Of a stretch of DNA of 64,000 nt, positions 22,203 to 31,931 are shown in pieces. Position numbers and translations under genes: made by a program. The DNA comes from a virus. Where the stretch lies: IMG/VR virus record IMGVR_UViG_3300027810_000002, positions 111,163 to 175,162 of that record. The stretch is one strand, 5' to 3'. The notes below the pieces were generated by a model. That model made no database searches and had not been told where the DNA came from. It worked only from the letters and a program-made list of their open reading frames with translations. How positions within the stretch are numbered: the first letter of the stretch is position 1; each line of letters starts with the position of its first letter.

Positions 22203-23036
22203 TTATATGTCTAGTTTTTCAGAATTACTTAATAATTTTTTAATCTCTTGATAATTTTTATCAAAAGTGTCTGTGTTTGTGTAGTGACCTCCTTTATTAT
22301 TGTCTATATTATATTGACTATTTCTTTTGCCATACATAGAGTGTCTCTCTGTCACGTATTCACTCCCAATAAACTTGTAGTGTAATAGTTTTAATGGTTC
22401 TTTTTTAAAGATATGTAGTAAATCATGCATGATATTCCATTTTCCCCATCGATGTCCTTTGTATTCTCCTTCGGGTCTTACACTCTCAGGAACGACATGA
22501 TAGATATCACCATTATATTTATTGCTCAAATATACTTCATGCTGACCTCCTGCCCATTCAAATTCTTCTAATAGGTTTGGATTAATTAATATCGGTTTAG
22601 AATACCAAGGGTTAGGTACTCCTGTTTTGATTGAATCATATATTTGTAGATCTTTATTTGGAAACTCATGACTAACCATATCAAACCCTGCTGGATAGAA
22701 TACTGCCGTTTTTCCTAAATGATCTTCTAAAAACTGTGTAAGATTTGGATGGTAAATAAATTCATCACAATCGCCGATGATTGCATAATCGCATTTACCA
22801 ACACAGTGTGCGATTGCACCGTGTTTAAGGCTCATGTGTTCCCCGTCATCAAAGGTTCCACCTGTGTTGAACGATATAATTTCAGTATTAGGATATGAGT
22901 TTATTATCTCCCTAGATCGGTCATCTGACTCGTTATCGAAGAATATCATCTTGTCGCAGAATTGAGAATAATGCCTTAAATAAAATTCTAGCATTTTCTC
23001 TTCATTCCATACTGTCGCGTAGCTCCAGATTTTCAT
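22203..23036 (-). CDS. Glycosyltransferase (GT2-like, Glyco_tranf_2_4 type)
   Basis: The 277-residue protein has the features of the Glyco_tranf_2_4 group: WNEEKMLEFYLRHY (10-23), FFDNESDD (32-39), and the DxD-type metal site IGDCDEFI (about 87-94). It should transfer a sugar from a nucleotide donor in the cytoplasm. It lies at the downstream end of the collagen-like fibre cluster, so a role in glycosylating the fibre is one idea; modification of host surface glycan or phage DNA are alternatives. The acceptor is not visible in sequence. Confidence 0.8.
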   Translation of the reverse strand: MKIWSYATVWNEEKMLEFYLRHYSQFCDKMIFFDNESDDRSREIINSYPNTEIISFNTGGTFDDGEHMSLKHGAIAHCVGKCDYAIIGDCDEFIYHPNLTQFLEDHLGKTAVFYPAGFDMVSHEFPNKDLQIYDSIKTGVPNPWYSKPILINPNLLEEFEWAGGQHEVYLSNKYNGDIYHVVPESVRPEGEYKGHRWGKWNIMHDLLHIFKKEPLKLLHYKFIGSEYVTERHSMYGKRNSQYNIDNNKGGHYTNTDTFDKNYQEIKKLLSNSEKLDI

Positions 23037-23039
23037 AAG

Positions 23040-23210
23040 TTACGTTTTTCTTAATAAGACTTCTATCATCTCATTGTTAGATCCATATATCGCAAGGTCT
23101 CTCATTCCTAAGGTTTCACCTTTTTTAATCCTATTCACGATATCTTTAATAACTGCATATGAAACTTCACCAGTGTCGACATACTTCTGCCAAGCTTTAT
23201 CAGACATCAT
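23040..23210 (-). CDS. Hypothetical small protein (56 aa)
   Basis: ATG 23210 (a second ATG follows at 23207), stop at 23040-23042. The product starts MMSDKAWQKYVDTGEVSY and is a compact helical protein with RIKKGETLGMRDLAIYG in the middle. It fits exactly between the glycosyltransferase (3 bp gap) and the 479-aa gene (2 bp gap), which strongly supports coding. No family was recognised. Confidence 0.6.
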   Translation of the reverse strand: MMSDKAWQKYVDTGEVSYAVIKDIVNRIKKGETLGMRDLAIYGSNNEMIEVLLRKT

Positions 23211-23212
23211 GA

Positions 23213-24652
23213 TTATTTCATTTTAAATCCTAACTTACCATTACCTGGATTAGGCGTAGATACGTTAGGTGCTTCGAAAGTTAATTTAGCATTGTCATCT
23301 CCAAATCCTTTTAGATAAAATAATACTTCTTCCGTTTTTAAAGAAACATCCATATATAATTGCTTTACTTCTAGTTTTGAAACTATCTTTCTTAAGGTAT
23401 CTATGTATAAGTCTACGTCTCCTAATTTACCATTAAGTTTATCTATTAATTGAAGCGATAGTGGATATGATAAAAGACCTACGTATCTGTTTGCTTTTTC
23501 TAGTTTATCCCAGTCTACCTTCGCAAAAGATTTAACTCCTCTTCCTGCAACATCAACCAGTGGCTTTACATATTGATTAAAGAATTCTTCTTTTCCTATT
23601 GTATTTAATTTGTCTTGTATGAATGCTTCTAAAGCTTTGTGTTCTAATTCTACGTTGCCAACTAATTCTTTTAATTTAATTGCTGATGGAATTTGCATGA
23701 ATTCTGCTCCTTTGATATATCCGTTGATTACACTATTAGATTCTACTATTTTAAATAGATCATATAGTTTAACTTCTGAATCTTCTGTAAAGTTTTCTGC
23801 TTTAAGATCTTTAATAATATTAGATAGTGTAGGTGCAGCTCCAGCTTTATATTTTGAAGAGATACCATATCCGTCGATATGGAAATCAACTAAAGGATTA
23901 TTACCGGAAGGAAAAGATATCCCATCCGTTGTGTTTACTATGTTTAGCATTAATGCGGCTCCTAGTATTTCTCCAAAGTCTTTTCCAATTGTATTTAAAT
24001 CAGTTGCTCCTAAGGCATCAATAGCTTCTTTAATCTCTGCGTTGTATTTGATATTCTCAGTAAAAGGCCCTAATTCAGTTAATTCTATATTAGTATAAGA
24101 AGGAGTGTGATTAGCCACTAACATATATAATTCTGTCAAGAAAGAATTCATAAATGGATTCGATTTACTATATTTCTTTTTAATAACTCCAGATACAGCA
24201 GCATTTAATTTATTTAATTGCATTTGAGTATCTTCCGGTAACTTTAAAGAAGATGGTGTAAGTTCTTTAGATTTTATAGATCCTTTAGGAGGATTGTTAT
24301 CAACCAATTTTACAGTATCTCCAGTGCTTATTTTTAATGAAGATAATTTAGAATCTTTATTAAATGTAACTACGAATGTGGTGAATTTACCAGAATTAGC
24401 TCCATTAGCATAATCTCCAGCAGCAGCTGCTTCGATTGATACATCTTGTTTTAATTTTTTAAAAGCGTTAGATATCTTTTTAATAGATTGCTTGTCTTCT
24501 CCACCAAGGTCAAATCTAAGATCCTTACCTCCGTTTTTGCTATTAATTCTACCGTCTCCTAATATTTTTTGTATAGAAGGGAATATTATTCCTTCGATAG
24601 TGGTAGCACGTTCATTCAGTGCCATTTCAAATAATGCTCTAATATCTCCCAT
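23213..24652 (-). CDS. Large hypothetical protein (479 aa), PD-(D/E)XK-like hint
   Basis: The protein is soluble, without membrane segments. A stretch near 252-268 (LVDFHIDGYGISSKYKAGAA) has the D...S-x-K arrangement seen in restriction-type PD-(D/E)XK folds, which is suggestive only. An Ala-rich element (IEAAAAGDY) lies near residue 95. The C-terminal third is helical. It lies between a HAD phosphatase and small genes, downstream of the fibre genes. A DNA-processing or virion role is possible; neither is shown. Confidence 0.55.
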   Translation of the reverse strand: MGDIRALFEMALNERATTIEGIIFPSIQKILGDGRINSKNGGKDLRFDLGGEDKQSIKKISNAFKKLKQDVSIEAAAAGDYANGANSGKFTTFVVTFNKDSKLSSLKISTGDTVKLVDNNPPKGSIKSKELTPSSLKLPEDTQMQLNKLNAAVSGVIKKKYSKSNPFMNSFLTELYMLVANHTPSYTNIELTELGPFTENIKYNAEIKEAIDALGATDLNTIGKDFGEILGAALMLNIVNTTDGISFPSGNNPLVDFHIDGYGISSKYKAGAAPTLSNIIKDLKAENFTEDSEVKLYDLFKIVESNSVINGYIKGAEFMQIPSAIKLKELVGNVELEHKALEAFIQDKLNTIGKEEFFNQYVKPLVDVAGRGVKSFAKVDWDKLEKANRYVGLLSYPLSLQLIDKLNGKLGDVDLYIDTLRKIVSKLEVKQLYMDVSLKTEEVLFYLKGFGDDNAKLTFEAPNVSTPNPGNGKLGFKMK

Positions 24653-24656
24653 AATT

Positions 24657-25214
24657 TTATTTCTTTGCTAGGTGTGTTTTAATCTTAACGTCTTTAAGTT
24701 CTCTATCTAATTCTTTAATTAGTTTTATGTTATGTTTATCATCATCGAAAAAAGTAATGTCAATATAACCCTGTTCTACAAAGTATCTCATTGCGTCTTT
24801 CTTTCTCTCTTGTATAGTTCCTGTTAATCCATGAATTGGATCGTTAACTGCCCAGATGAATTCTCTTTTAATATGAAATCCAACATGATAACGTAACCAT
24901 TCATATATCATATTCTGGTCGTCTCGTGCTGTAATAACTCCGATTGCTATTCCTTTTTTATAATTCTTTTTCAGAACATTAAAGTATTTATCAATCATCT
25001 TACCTGCCTTCATAATCTCTAAAGATTTGAATTGTTCAAAATCTAGTACATGGTTAGGGCTCTTTTCGTAATCGTTAAATTCCTCAGGAGTCAATTCATA
25101 TCGCTCTCCTTTCTTTTTATCATATACTATAATCTTAGCGGCTGAAACCACAATAGTATCATCTAGATCGAAGATCAAGATTTTATCAGTTGTCATTTTT
25201 TCGTTAATCATCAT
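24657..25214 (-). CDS. HAD-superfamily phosphatase
   Basis: The 185-residue protein carries the HAD motifs: FDLDDT (15-20, Asp16 nucleophile, Asp18 acid/base), Thr in VITARDD (about 93-99), Lys in ERKKDAM (about 136-142), and acidic FFDDD (about 155-159). The pattern after motif II resembles the phosphatase domain of T4 polynucleotide kinase, so a 3-prime phosphatase or nucleotidase is plausible. No P-loop kinase domain is attached. It is 4 bp from the next gene. The start could also be the ATG at residue 2 or 7. Confidence 0.8.
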   Translation of the reverse strand: MMINEKMTTDKILIFDLDDTIVVSAAKIIVYDKKKGERYELTPEEFNDYEKSPNHVLDFEQFKSLEIMKAGKMIDKYFNVLKKNYKKGIAIGVITARDDQNMIYEWLRYHVGFHIKREFIWAVNDPIHGLTGTIQERKKDAMRYFVEQGYIDITFFDDDKHNIKLIKELDRELKDVKIKTHLAKK

Positions 25215-25241
25215 GTATTATATAACTTTGTTTTAAAAAGT

Positions 25242-25730
25242 TTATGTTGGGCTTATTACATCTCCTTTATTTCCTTTATTACCGCCAGATGGACCACAAA
25301 GACCAGTTACTGTCGGGAATATTGATGGATCACTTACAACAGCTGTTCCCATGATCTCATAACATGTAAGGTCGTTACTTACAGCTACAATCTGGTTAAC
25401 AGCAAAGCTAGAATTTAATTGAGCATACGTGCTAAATCCATCACTAGTTCTTTCAATTGTAAACGCGTTATCAGTGACTGGTCCTCCACCTGAACTAGAA
25501 CACGGTCCTTGTATTGCTGCAGTCATATTATTATTGCTAAAGGTCCATGCATAATTATCAACACATAACTGAAAAGAGTTTTGATTAGCTCCTAGTGTTA
25601 ATGTCGATGGTTTTGAGCCACCACATATAGTGTAAGTTACTGTTCCTCCGAAGAAACCTCCGTTAAATACAACACTTATACACGGGCTGATTGTTAGTTG
25701 CTCCTGTAAATGACCAAATACTGTTATCAT
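25242..25730 (-). CDS. Fibre-associated virion protein with short collagen-like tail (162 aa)
   Basis: A beta-rich, Thr/Ser/Asn-rich protein with several cysteines that ends with a short Gly-rich collagen-like stretch (CGPSGGNKGNKGDVISPT). It follows the giant collagen-like gene by 42 bp and shares its local Gly-X-Y style, so it may cap or bind the fibre tip. The function is inferred from position and composition. Confidence 0.55.
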   Translation of the reverse strand: MITVFGHLQEQLTISPCISVVFNGGFFGGTVTYTICGGSKPSTLTLGANQNSFQLCVDNYAWTFSNNNMTAAIQGPCSSSGGGPVTDNAFTIERTSDGFSTYAQLNSSFAVNQIVAVSNDLTCYEIMGTAVVSDPSIFPTVTGLCGPSGGNKGNKGDVISPT

Positions 25731-25772
25731 AATATGCTTATTAATTTTATATTTATAATACGTTTTATCTAT

Positions 25773-28700
25773 TTACATTAAAAAACATGAACTGTGTGTT
25801 AGTGTAAGAGTTACTGTATATCCAATTCCTCCACCTGCTGATCCAGATTTAACTCTAATGCTATAGTGATTATCTTTAACTATTGCAGGAGAGGCCGATA
25901 CAATAGATGAAACCATCTTCTGGTTACTAGGGTGTGTATACTCGGTTACTACCACTACTGAATTTGCACTATCGTGTCTAATTAATTCAAAGATACATCC
26001 TTCACCATTAGCAGTTTGACCATAAGATGCACTAATACCCGTTATATAGTAACCATTAGTGAAAGTTATTGGAATCTGAACAAATGAATTAGATATGTTT
26101 GTTGTTGTGTTTTGCGTACTATATGCTGTTGAATTTATTCCAATGTATTCAGTACATGTAAATCCTGTATTTTCAGGTCCTTGTGTTCCTTGGAAACCTT
26201 TATCTCCTTTTAGACCTGTATCTCCTTGATCACCTATTCCTCCACCTGTTCCCGAGTCTCCTTTAGTTCCTTTTAATCCTTGGAATCCTTGGTCTCCAGC
26301 TCCTCCAGCAGAACCTTTCTCTCCTTGGAATCCTTGGTCTCCTTTAGTTCCTTTTAATCCTTGGAATCCTTGGTCTCCTTTAGTTCCTTTTAATCCTTGG
26401 AATCCTTGGTCTCCTTTAGTTCCTTTTAATCCTTGGAATCCTTTAGCTCCTTGGAATCCTTTAGCTCCCTGGAATCCTTGATCTCCAGCTCCTCCAGCAG
26501 AACCTTTCTCTCCTTGGAATCCTTGATCTCCAGCTCCTCCAGCAGAACCTTTCTCTCCTTGGAATCCTTTATCTCCTTGGAATCCAGATCCTCCAGAAGA
26601 TCCTTGGAAACCTTTATCTCCTTTTAGACCTTTATCTCCTTGGAATCCTTTATCTCCTTGGAATCCAGATCCTCCAGAAGATCCTTGGAAACCTTTATCT
26701 CCTTTTAATCCTTTCTCTCCTTGGAATCCTTGATCTCCAGCTCCTCCAGTAGATCCTTGGAAACCTTTATCTCCTTTTAGACCTTTATCTCCTTGGAATC
26801 CTTTATCTCCTTGGAATCCAGCTCCTCCGGTAGATCCTTGGAAACCTTTATCTCCTTTTAGACCTTTATCTCCTTGGAATCCTTGATCTCCAGCTCCTCC
26901 AGCAGAACCTTTCTCTCCTTGGAATCCTTGATCTCCAGCTCCTCCAGCAGAACCTTGGAAACCTTTATCTCCTTTTAGACCTTTATCTCCTTGGAATCCT
27001 TTATCTCCTTGGAATCCAGATCCTCCAGAAGATCCTTGGAAACCTTTATCTCCTTTTAGACCTTTATCTCCTTGGAATCCAGCTCCTCCAGTAGAACCTT
27101 GGAAACCTTTATCTCCTTTTAATCCTGTATCTCCTTGGAATCCTTGGTCTCCAGCTCCTCCAGTAGAACCTTTCTCTCCTTGGAATCCTTTATCTCCTTT
27201 TAATCCTGTATCTCCTTGGAATCCAGCTCCTCCAGTAGAACCTTGGAAACCTTTATCTCCTTTTAATCCTGTATCTCCTTGGAATCCTTGGTCTCCAGCT
27301 CCTCCAGTAGAACCTTTCTCTCCTTGGAATCCTTTATCTCCTTTTAATCCTGTATCTCCTTGGAATCCAGCTCCTCCAGTAGAACCTTGGAAACCTTTAT
27401 CTCCTTTTAATCCTGTATCTCCTTGGAATCCTTGGTCTCCAGCTCCTCCAGTAGAACCTTTCTCTCCTTGGAATCCTTTATCTCCTTTTAATCCTGTATC
27501 TCCTTGGAATCCAGCTCCTCCAGTAGAACCTTGGAAACCTTTATCTCCTTTTAGACCTTTATCTCCTTGGAATCCTTGGTCTCCAGCTCCTCCAGCAGAA
27601 CCTTTCTCTCCTTGGAATCCTTGATCTCCAGCTCCTCCAGTAGAACCTTGGAAACCTTTATCTCCTTTTAGACCTTTATCTCCTTGGAATCCTTTATCTC
27701 CTTGGAATCCTTTATCTCCTTGGAATCCAGATCCTCCAGAAGATCCTTGGAAACCTTTATCTCCTTTTAATCCTGTATCTCCTTGGAATCCTTGATCTCC
27801 AGCTCCTCCCGTAGAACCTATAGTTCCTTGGAATCCTGTATCTCCTTGGAATCCTTGATCTCCAGCTCCTCCAGTAGAACCTTTCTCTCCTTGGAATCCA
27901 GCTCCTCCAGTAGAACCTTGGAAACCTTTATCTCCTTTTAGACCTTTATCTCCTTGGAAACCCTGGTCTCCAGCTCCTCCAGCAGAACCTTTCTCTCCTT
28001 GGAATCCTTTATCTCCTTTTAATCCTGTATCTCCTTGGAATCCTTGGTCTCCAGCTCCTCCAGTAGAACCTTTCTCTCCTTGGAATCCAGCTCCTCCAGT
28101 AGAACCTTGGAAACCTTTATCTCCTTTTAGACCTTTATCTCCTTGGAATCCAGATCCTCCAGAAGATCCTTGGAAACCTGTATCTCCTTTTAGACCTTTA
28201 TCTCCTTGGAATCCCTGATCTCCAGCTCCTCCCGTAGAACCTGTAGCTCCTTGGAATCCTGTATCTCCTTGGAATCCCTGGGCTCCTCCTCCTCCAGTAG
28301 AACCATCTGATCCTTGGAATCCTTGAGTTCCATCTGATCCTGTAATACTTGCACCATATACTTCGATTTCAATACCTAATTTAGAACTATTAGTTATAAT
28401 TCCATATGTCGTAGAATTTCCATTAGGTACACATGTGAATCCTGAAGTACCGTGTAATTGGAATGTCTTGTCAATTGGAATTCTTACAAAGTTTGTAAAG
28501 TCATCACAATCAATAAGAGTTATCATACCAATTAATTGATTAACACTTGATGCGGATTTAACTGCGTTCAATGCTTGTGATACTGCTAATAATTGTTGCG
28601 ATATTGCGCTATCTTGTTTACAGTTATCATAACCGTCTAAAGATACTGCCATGTCATGTATTGCATAACTTGAAGTTAACGCTCCAGTTGGGTTTAATGT

Positions 28701-31700
28701 ACCATGATAGTTCCATGTTACTTTACTAGCAACTATATTTGAACTGGTCCATGGATTTACATAATCACCAACCTGTATTATCGCGTTATTTGTTGAATGT
28801 CCTTCAAATAATTCTATTCCTTGGAATCCTTGATCTCCTTTAGTTCCTTTTAATCCTTGATCTCCAGCTCCTCCAGTAGATCCTTTCTCTCCTTGGAATC
28901 CAGATCCTCCAGTAGAACCTTGGAATCCTTTATCTCCTTTTAATCCTTTATCTCCTTGGAATCCTTGATCTCCAGCTCCTCCAGTAGATCCTTTCTCTCC
29001 TTGGAATCCAGCTCCTCCAGTAGAACCTTGGAAACCTTTATCTCCCTTTAACCCGGTGTCTCCTTGGAATCCTTGATCTCCAGCTCCTCCAGTAGATCCT
29101 TTCTCTCCTTGGAATCCAGCTCCTCCAGTAGATCCTTGGAAACCTTTATCTCCTTTTAGACCTTTATCTCCTTGATCTCCTTGATCTCCAGCTCCTCCAG
29201 TAGAACCTGTAGCTCCTTGGAATCCGGTATCTCCTTGGAATCCCTGGGCTCCTCCTCCTCCAGTAGAACCATCTGATCCTTGGAATCCTTGATCTCCAGC
29301 TCCTCCAGTAGATCCTTTCTCTCCTTGGAATCCTTGATCTCCAGCTCCTCCAGCAGATCCTTTCTCTCCTTGGAATCCTTGATCTCCTTTTAATCCTGTA
29401 TCTCCTTGGAATCCTTGATCTCCAGCTCCTCCAGTAGAACCAATAGTTCCTTGGAATCCTTGATCTCCAGCTCCTCCAGTAGATCCTGTATCTCCTTGGA
29501 ATCCTTGATCTCCAGCTCCTCCAGTAGAACCAATAGTTCCTTGGAATCCTTGATCTCCAGCTCCTCCAGTAGATCCTGTATCTCCTTGGAATCCTTGATC
29601 TCCAGCTCCTCCAGTAGATCCTTGATCTCCTTGGAATCCATCAGCACCATCTATACCATTAGTACCATCTATACCATTTGTACCGTTTGTACCGGCATCT
29701 CCTTGTGCTCCATCTATTCCGTTTGTACCGTCTGTTCCATCTGCTCCGTTTGTACCGTTTGTACCGGCATCTCCTTGTGCTCCATCTATTCCGTTTGTAC
29801 CGTCTGTTCCATCTGCTCCGTTTGTACCGTCAGTTCCAGCAGCTCCTTGTGCTCCATCTGCTCCGTCTATACCGTTTGTACCAGCATCTCCTTGTGCTCC
29901 ATCTATTCCGTCTGTACCGTCAGTTCCAGCAGCTCCTTGTGCTCCATCTGCTCCGTCTATACCGTTTGTACCAGCATCTCCTTGTGCTCCATCTATTCCG
30001 TCTGTACCGTTTGTACCAGCAGCTCCATCTGCTCCGTCTGTTCCGTCTATACCGTTTGTGCCAGCATCTCCTTGTGCTCCATCTATTCCGTTTGTACCGT
30101 CTGTTCCATCTGCTCCATCTATTCCGTTTGTACCAGCATCTCCTTGTGCTCCATCTATTCCGTTTGTACCGTCTGTTCCGTTTGTACCATCAGTTCCAGC
30201 GGCTCCTTGTGCTCCATCTGTTCCATCAGTTCCAACAGCTCCTTGTGCTCCATCTATTCCGTTTGTACCGTTTGTACCATCAGCTCCGTCTATACCGTTT
30301 GTACCAGCATCTCCTTGTGCTCCATCTATTCCGTTTGTACCGTTTGTACCATCAGTTCCGTTTGTACCATCAGCTCCGTCTATACCGTCTGTTCCAGCAG
30401 CTCCTTGTGCTCCATCTATTCCGTTTGTTCCGTCTGTTCCGTCTATTCCGTTTGTACCGTCTGCTCCGTCTATACCGTCTGTTCCAGCAGCTCCTTGTGC
30501 TCCATCTATTCCGTTTGTACCGTTTGTACCATGAGCTCCATCTATACCATCAACTCCAGCATCTCCTTGGAATCCTTGAATTCCATCAATTCCTTTGTCT
30601 CCTACTTCTCCTTGATATCCTTGGAAACCAACAGCTCCGTCTGTTCCGTCTATTCCGTTTGTACCGTCTGTTCCGTCTATACCGTTTGTACCATCTGTTC
30701 CGTTTGTACCATCAGCTCCGTCTATACCATCAGCTCCGTCTATGCCGTTCGTACCGGCAGCTCCTTGTGCTCCATCTATTCCGTTTGTACCGTCTGTTCC
30801 GTTTGTACCATCTGTTCCGTCTATACCGTCTGTTCCAGCAGCTCCTTGTGCTCCGTCTATACCGTTTGTACCATCTGTTCCGTTTGTACCATCTGTTCCG
30901 TCTATACCGTCTGTTCCAGCAGCTCCTTGTGCTCCGTCTATACCGTTTGTACCATCTGTTCCGTTTGTACCATCTGTTCCAGCAGCTCCTTGTGCTCCAT
31001 CTGTTCCGTCTGTTCCGTCTATACCGTTTGTACCATCAGCTCCGTCTATACCGTCTGTTCCAGCAGCTCCTTGTGCTCCATCTATTCCGTTTGTTCCGTC
31101 TGTTCCGTCTATTCCGTTTGTACCGTCTGCTCCGTCTATACCGTCTGTTCCAGCAGCTCCTTGTGCTCCATCTATTCCGTTTGTACCGTCTGCTCCGTTT
31201 GTACCGTCTATACCGTTTGTACCATCAGCTCCATCTATTCCGTTTGTACCGTCTGTTCCATCTGCTCCGTCTGTTCCGTTTGTACCATCAGTTCCAGCAG
31301 CTCCGTCTGTTCCGTCTATACCGTTTGTACCGTCTATGCCGTTTGTACCATCAGCTCCGTCTATACCGTCTGTTCCAGCAGCTCCTTGTGCTCCATCTAT
31401 TCCGTTTGTACCGTCTGTTCCGTCTATACCGTCTGTTCCAGCAGCTCCTTGTGCTCCATCTATTCCGTTTGTACCGTCTATACCGTTTGTACCATCAGCT
31501 CCAAAATCTCCATCTCTTCCAGGATCTCCTTGATCTCCTTGGAAACCTTTATCTCCTTCAAACCCCTGAGGACCAATAGGTCCTTGTGCTCCACCGCCTC
31601 CGGTTCCTCCTGCACTTGGAATCCAAACATAATCACCAGCTTCAGCACCAGCCCCTAAAAGACCAGTATCATTTGAATTAACTAAGTGTAATTTTAAAAC

Positions 31701-31913
31701 TTTATCTAAATCGTCTATTAGATCTAGGTCGCCGTCAGTACCGGTTCCCATTACCCTATAACCTTTTATAACTTGGCCAACTAAATCAAGATTATAATCC
31801 ATCTCATCGTGGGTTAATGGTCTTAATCTATCTCCTTCATTCGGGTATTGTGGCTGGTATTGTCCGTTCTCTGATTTATACTGTTCACCAGATGTGTTTA
31901 GTGGATCTTGCAT
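25773..31913 (-). CDS. Giant collagen-like fibre protein (2046 aa)
   Basis: Residues 1-107 form an N-terminal domain shared with the 1893-aa fibre (THDEMDYNLDLVGQ here, KHDEMDSNLSLIGK there; then GDLDLIDDLDKVLKLH against GELDLINDIDKVLKLH), probably the virion anchor. Residues about 108-757 are Gly-X-Y repeats of the GTDGTNGIDG type; 758-1033 are GFQGDKG/STGGAG types; 1034-1189 is a non-collagen insert; 1190-1912 are GFQGDKGLKGDKG types; 1913-2046 is a C-terminal domain. Proline is rare; lysine in X-Lys-Gly is frequent. It should form a trimeric triple-helix fibre on the virion. Long perfect nucleotide repeats make the gene prone to length change. Confidence 0.92.
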   Translation of the reverse strand: MQDPLNTSGEQYKSENGQYQPQYPNEGDRLRPLTHDEMDYNLDLVGQVIKGYRVMGTGTDGDLDLIDDLDKVLKLHLVNSNDTGLLGAGAEAGDYVWIPSAGGTGGGGAQGPIGPQGFEGDKGFQGDQGDPGRDGDFGADGTNGIDGTNGIDGAQGAAGTDGIDGTDGTNGIDGAQGAAGTDGIDGADGTNGIDGTNGIDGTDGAAGTDGTNGTDGADGTDGTNGIDGADGTNGIDGTNGADGTNGIDGAQGAAGTDGIDGADGTNGIDGTDGTNGIDGAQGAAGTDGIDGADGTNGIDGTDGTDGAQGAAGTDGTNGTDGTNGIDGAQGAAGTDGIDGTDGTNGTDGTNGIDGAQGAAGTDGIDGTDGTNGTDGTNGIDGAQGAAGTNGIDGADGIDGADGTNGTDGTNGIDGTDGTNGIDGTDGAVGFQGYQGEVGDKGIDGIQGFQGDAGVDGIDGAHGTNGTNGIDGAQGAAGTDGIDGADGTNGIDGTDGTNGIDGAQGAAGTDGIDGADGTNGTDGTNGTNGIDGAQGDAGTNGIDGADGTNGTNGIDGAQGAVGTDGTDGAQGAAGTDGTNGTDGTNGIDGAQGDAGTNGIDGADGTDGTNGIDGAQGDAGTNGIDGTDGADGAAGTNGTDGIDGAQGDAGTNGIDGADGAQGAAGTDGTDGIDGAQGDAGTNGIDGADGAQGAAGTDGTNGADGTDGTNGIDGAQGDAGTNGTNGADGTDGTNGIDGAQGDAGTNGTNGIDGTNGIDGADGFQGDQGSTGGAGDQGFQGDTGSTGGAGDQGFQGTIGSTGGAGDQGFQGDTGSTGGAGDQGFQGTIGSTGGAGDQGFQGDTGLKGDQGFQGEKGSAGGAGDQGFQGEKGSTGGAGDQGFQGSDGSTGGGGAQGFQGDTGFQGATGSTGGAGDQGDQGDKGLKGDKGFQGSTGGAGFQGEKGSTGGAGDQGFQGDTGLKGDKGFQGSTGGAGFQGEKGSTGGAGDQGFQGDKGLKGDKGFQGSTGGSGFQGEKGSTGGAGDQGLKGTKGDQGFQGIELFEGHSTNNAIIQVGDYVNPWTSSNIVASKVTWNYHGTLNPTGALTSSYAIHDMAVSLDGYDNCKQDSAISQQLLAVSQALNAVKSASSVNQLIGMITLIDCDDFTNFVRIPIDKTFQLHGTSGFTCVPNGNSTTYGIITNSSKLGIEIEVYGASITGSDGTQGFQGSDGSTGGGGAQGFQGDTGFQGATGSTGGAGDQGFQGDKGLKGDTGFQGSSGGSGFQGDKGLKGDKGFQGSTGGAGFQGEKGSTGGAGDQGFQGDTGLKGDKGFQGEKGSAGGAGDQGFQGDKGLKGDKGFQGSTGGAGFQGEKGSTGGAGDQGFQGDTGFQGTIGSTGGAGDQGFQGDTGLKGDKGFQGSSGGSGFQGDKGFQGDKGFQGDKGLKGDKGFQGSTGGAGDQGFQGEKGSAGGAGDQGFQGDKGLKGDKGFQGSTGGAGFQGDTGLKGDKGFQGEKGSTGGAGDQGFQGDTGLKGDKGFQGSTGGAGFQGDTGLKGDKGFQGEKGSTGGAGDQGFQGDTGLKGDKGFQGSTGGAGFQGDTGLKGDKGFQGEKGSTGGAGDQGFQGDTGLKGDKGFQGSTGGAGFQGDKGLKGDKGFQGSSGGSGFQGDKGFQGDKGLKGDKGFQGSAGGAGDQGFQGEKGSAGGAGDQGFQGDKGLKGDKGFQGSTGGAGFQGDKGFQGDKGLKGDKGFQGSTGGAGDQGFQGEKGLKGDKGFQGSSGGSGFQGDKGFQGDKGLKGDKGFQGSSGGSGFQGDKGFQGEKGSAGGAGDQGFQGEKGSAGGAGDQGFQGAKGFQGAKGFQGLKGTKGDQGFQGLKGTKGDQGFQGLKGTKGDQGFQGEKGSAGGAGDQGFQGLKGTKGDSGTGGGIGDQGDTGLKGDKGFQGTQGPENTGFTCTEYIGINSTAYSTQNTTTNISNSFVQIPITFTNGYYITGISASYGQTANGEGCIFELIRHDSANSVVVVTEYTHPSNQKMVSSIVSASPAIVKDNHYSIRVKSGSAGGGIGYTVTLTLTHSSCFLM
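27121..27552 (-). repeat. Three perfect tandem 144-bp repeats inside the collagen-like gene
   Basis: Copies begin at 27121, 27265 and 27409 and encode the same 48-residue block (GDTGLKGDKGFQGEKG plus STGGAGDQGFQGDTG and on). The copies are identical as read here. Many further shorter and imperfect copies surround them between 26230 and 28330. Confidence 0.8.
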
Positions 31914-31931
31914 TATTATTTTTTAGTATTT

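Noticed and set aside
26230-31590. Regular short repeats suggesting a CRISPR array
   Set aside because: The repeats are in frame, encode Gly-X-Y collagen-like protein and lack unique spacers of constant length.
29406-31658. Very long open frames on the plus strand opposite the collagen-like gene (up to 750 codons, Ser/Ile/Cys- or Leu/Arg-rich)
   Set aside because: They are antisense shadows of the regular Gly-X-Y repeat, which avoids stop codons in several frames; the products are meaningless low-complexity repeats.
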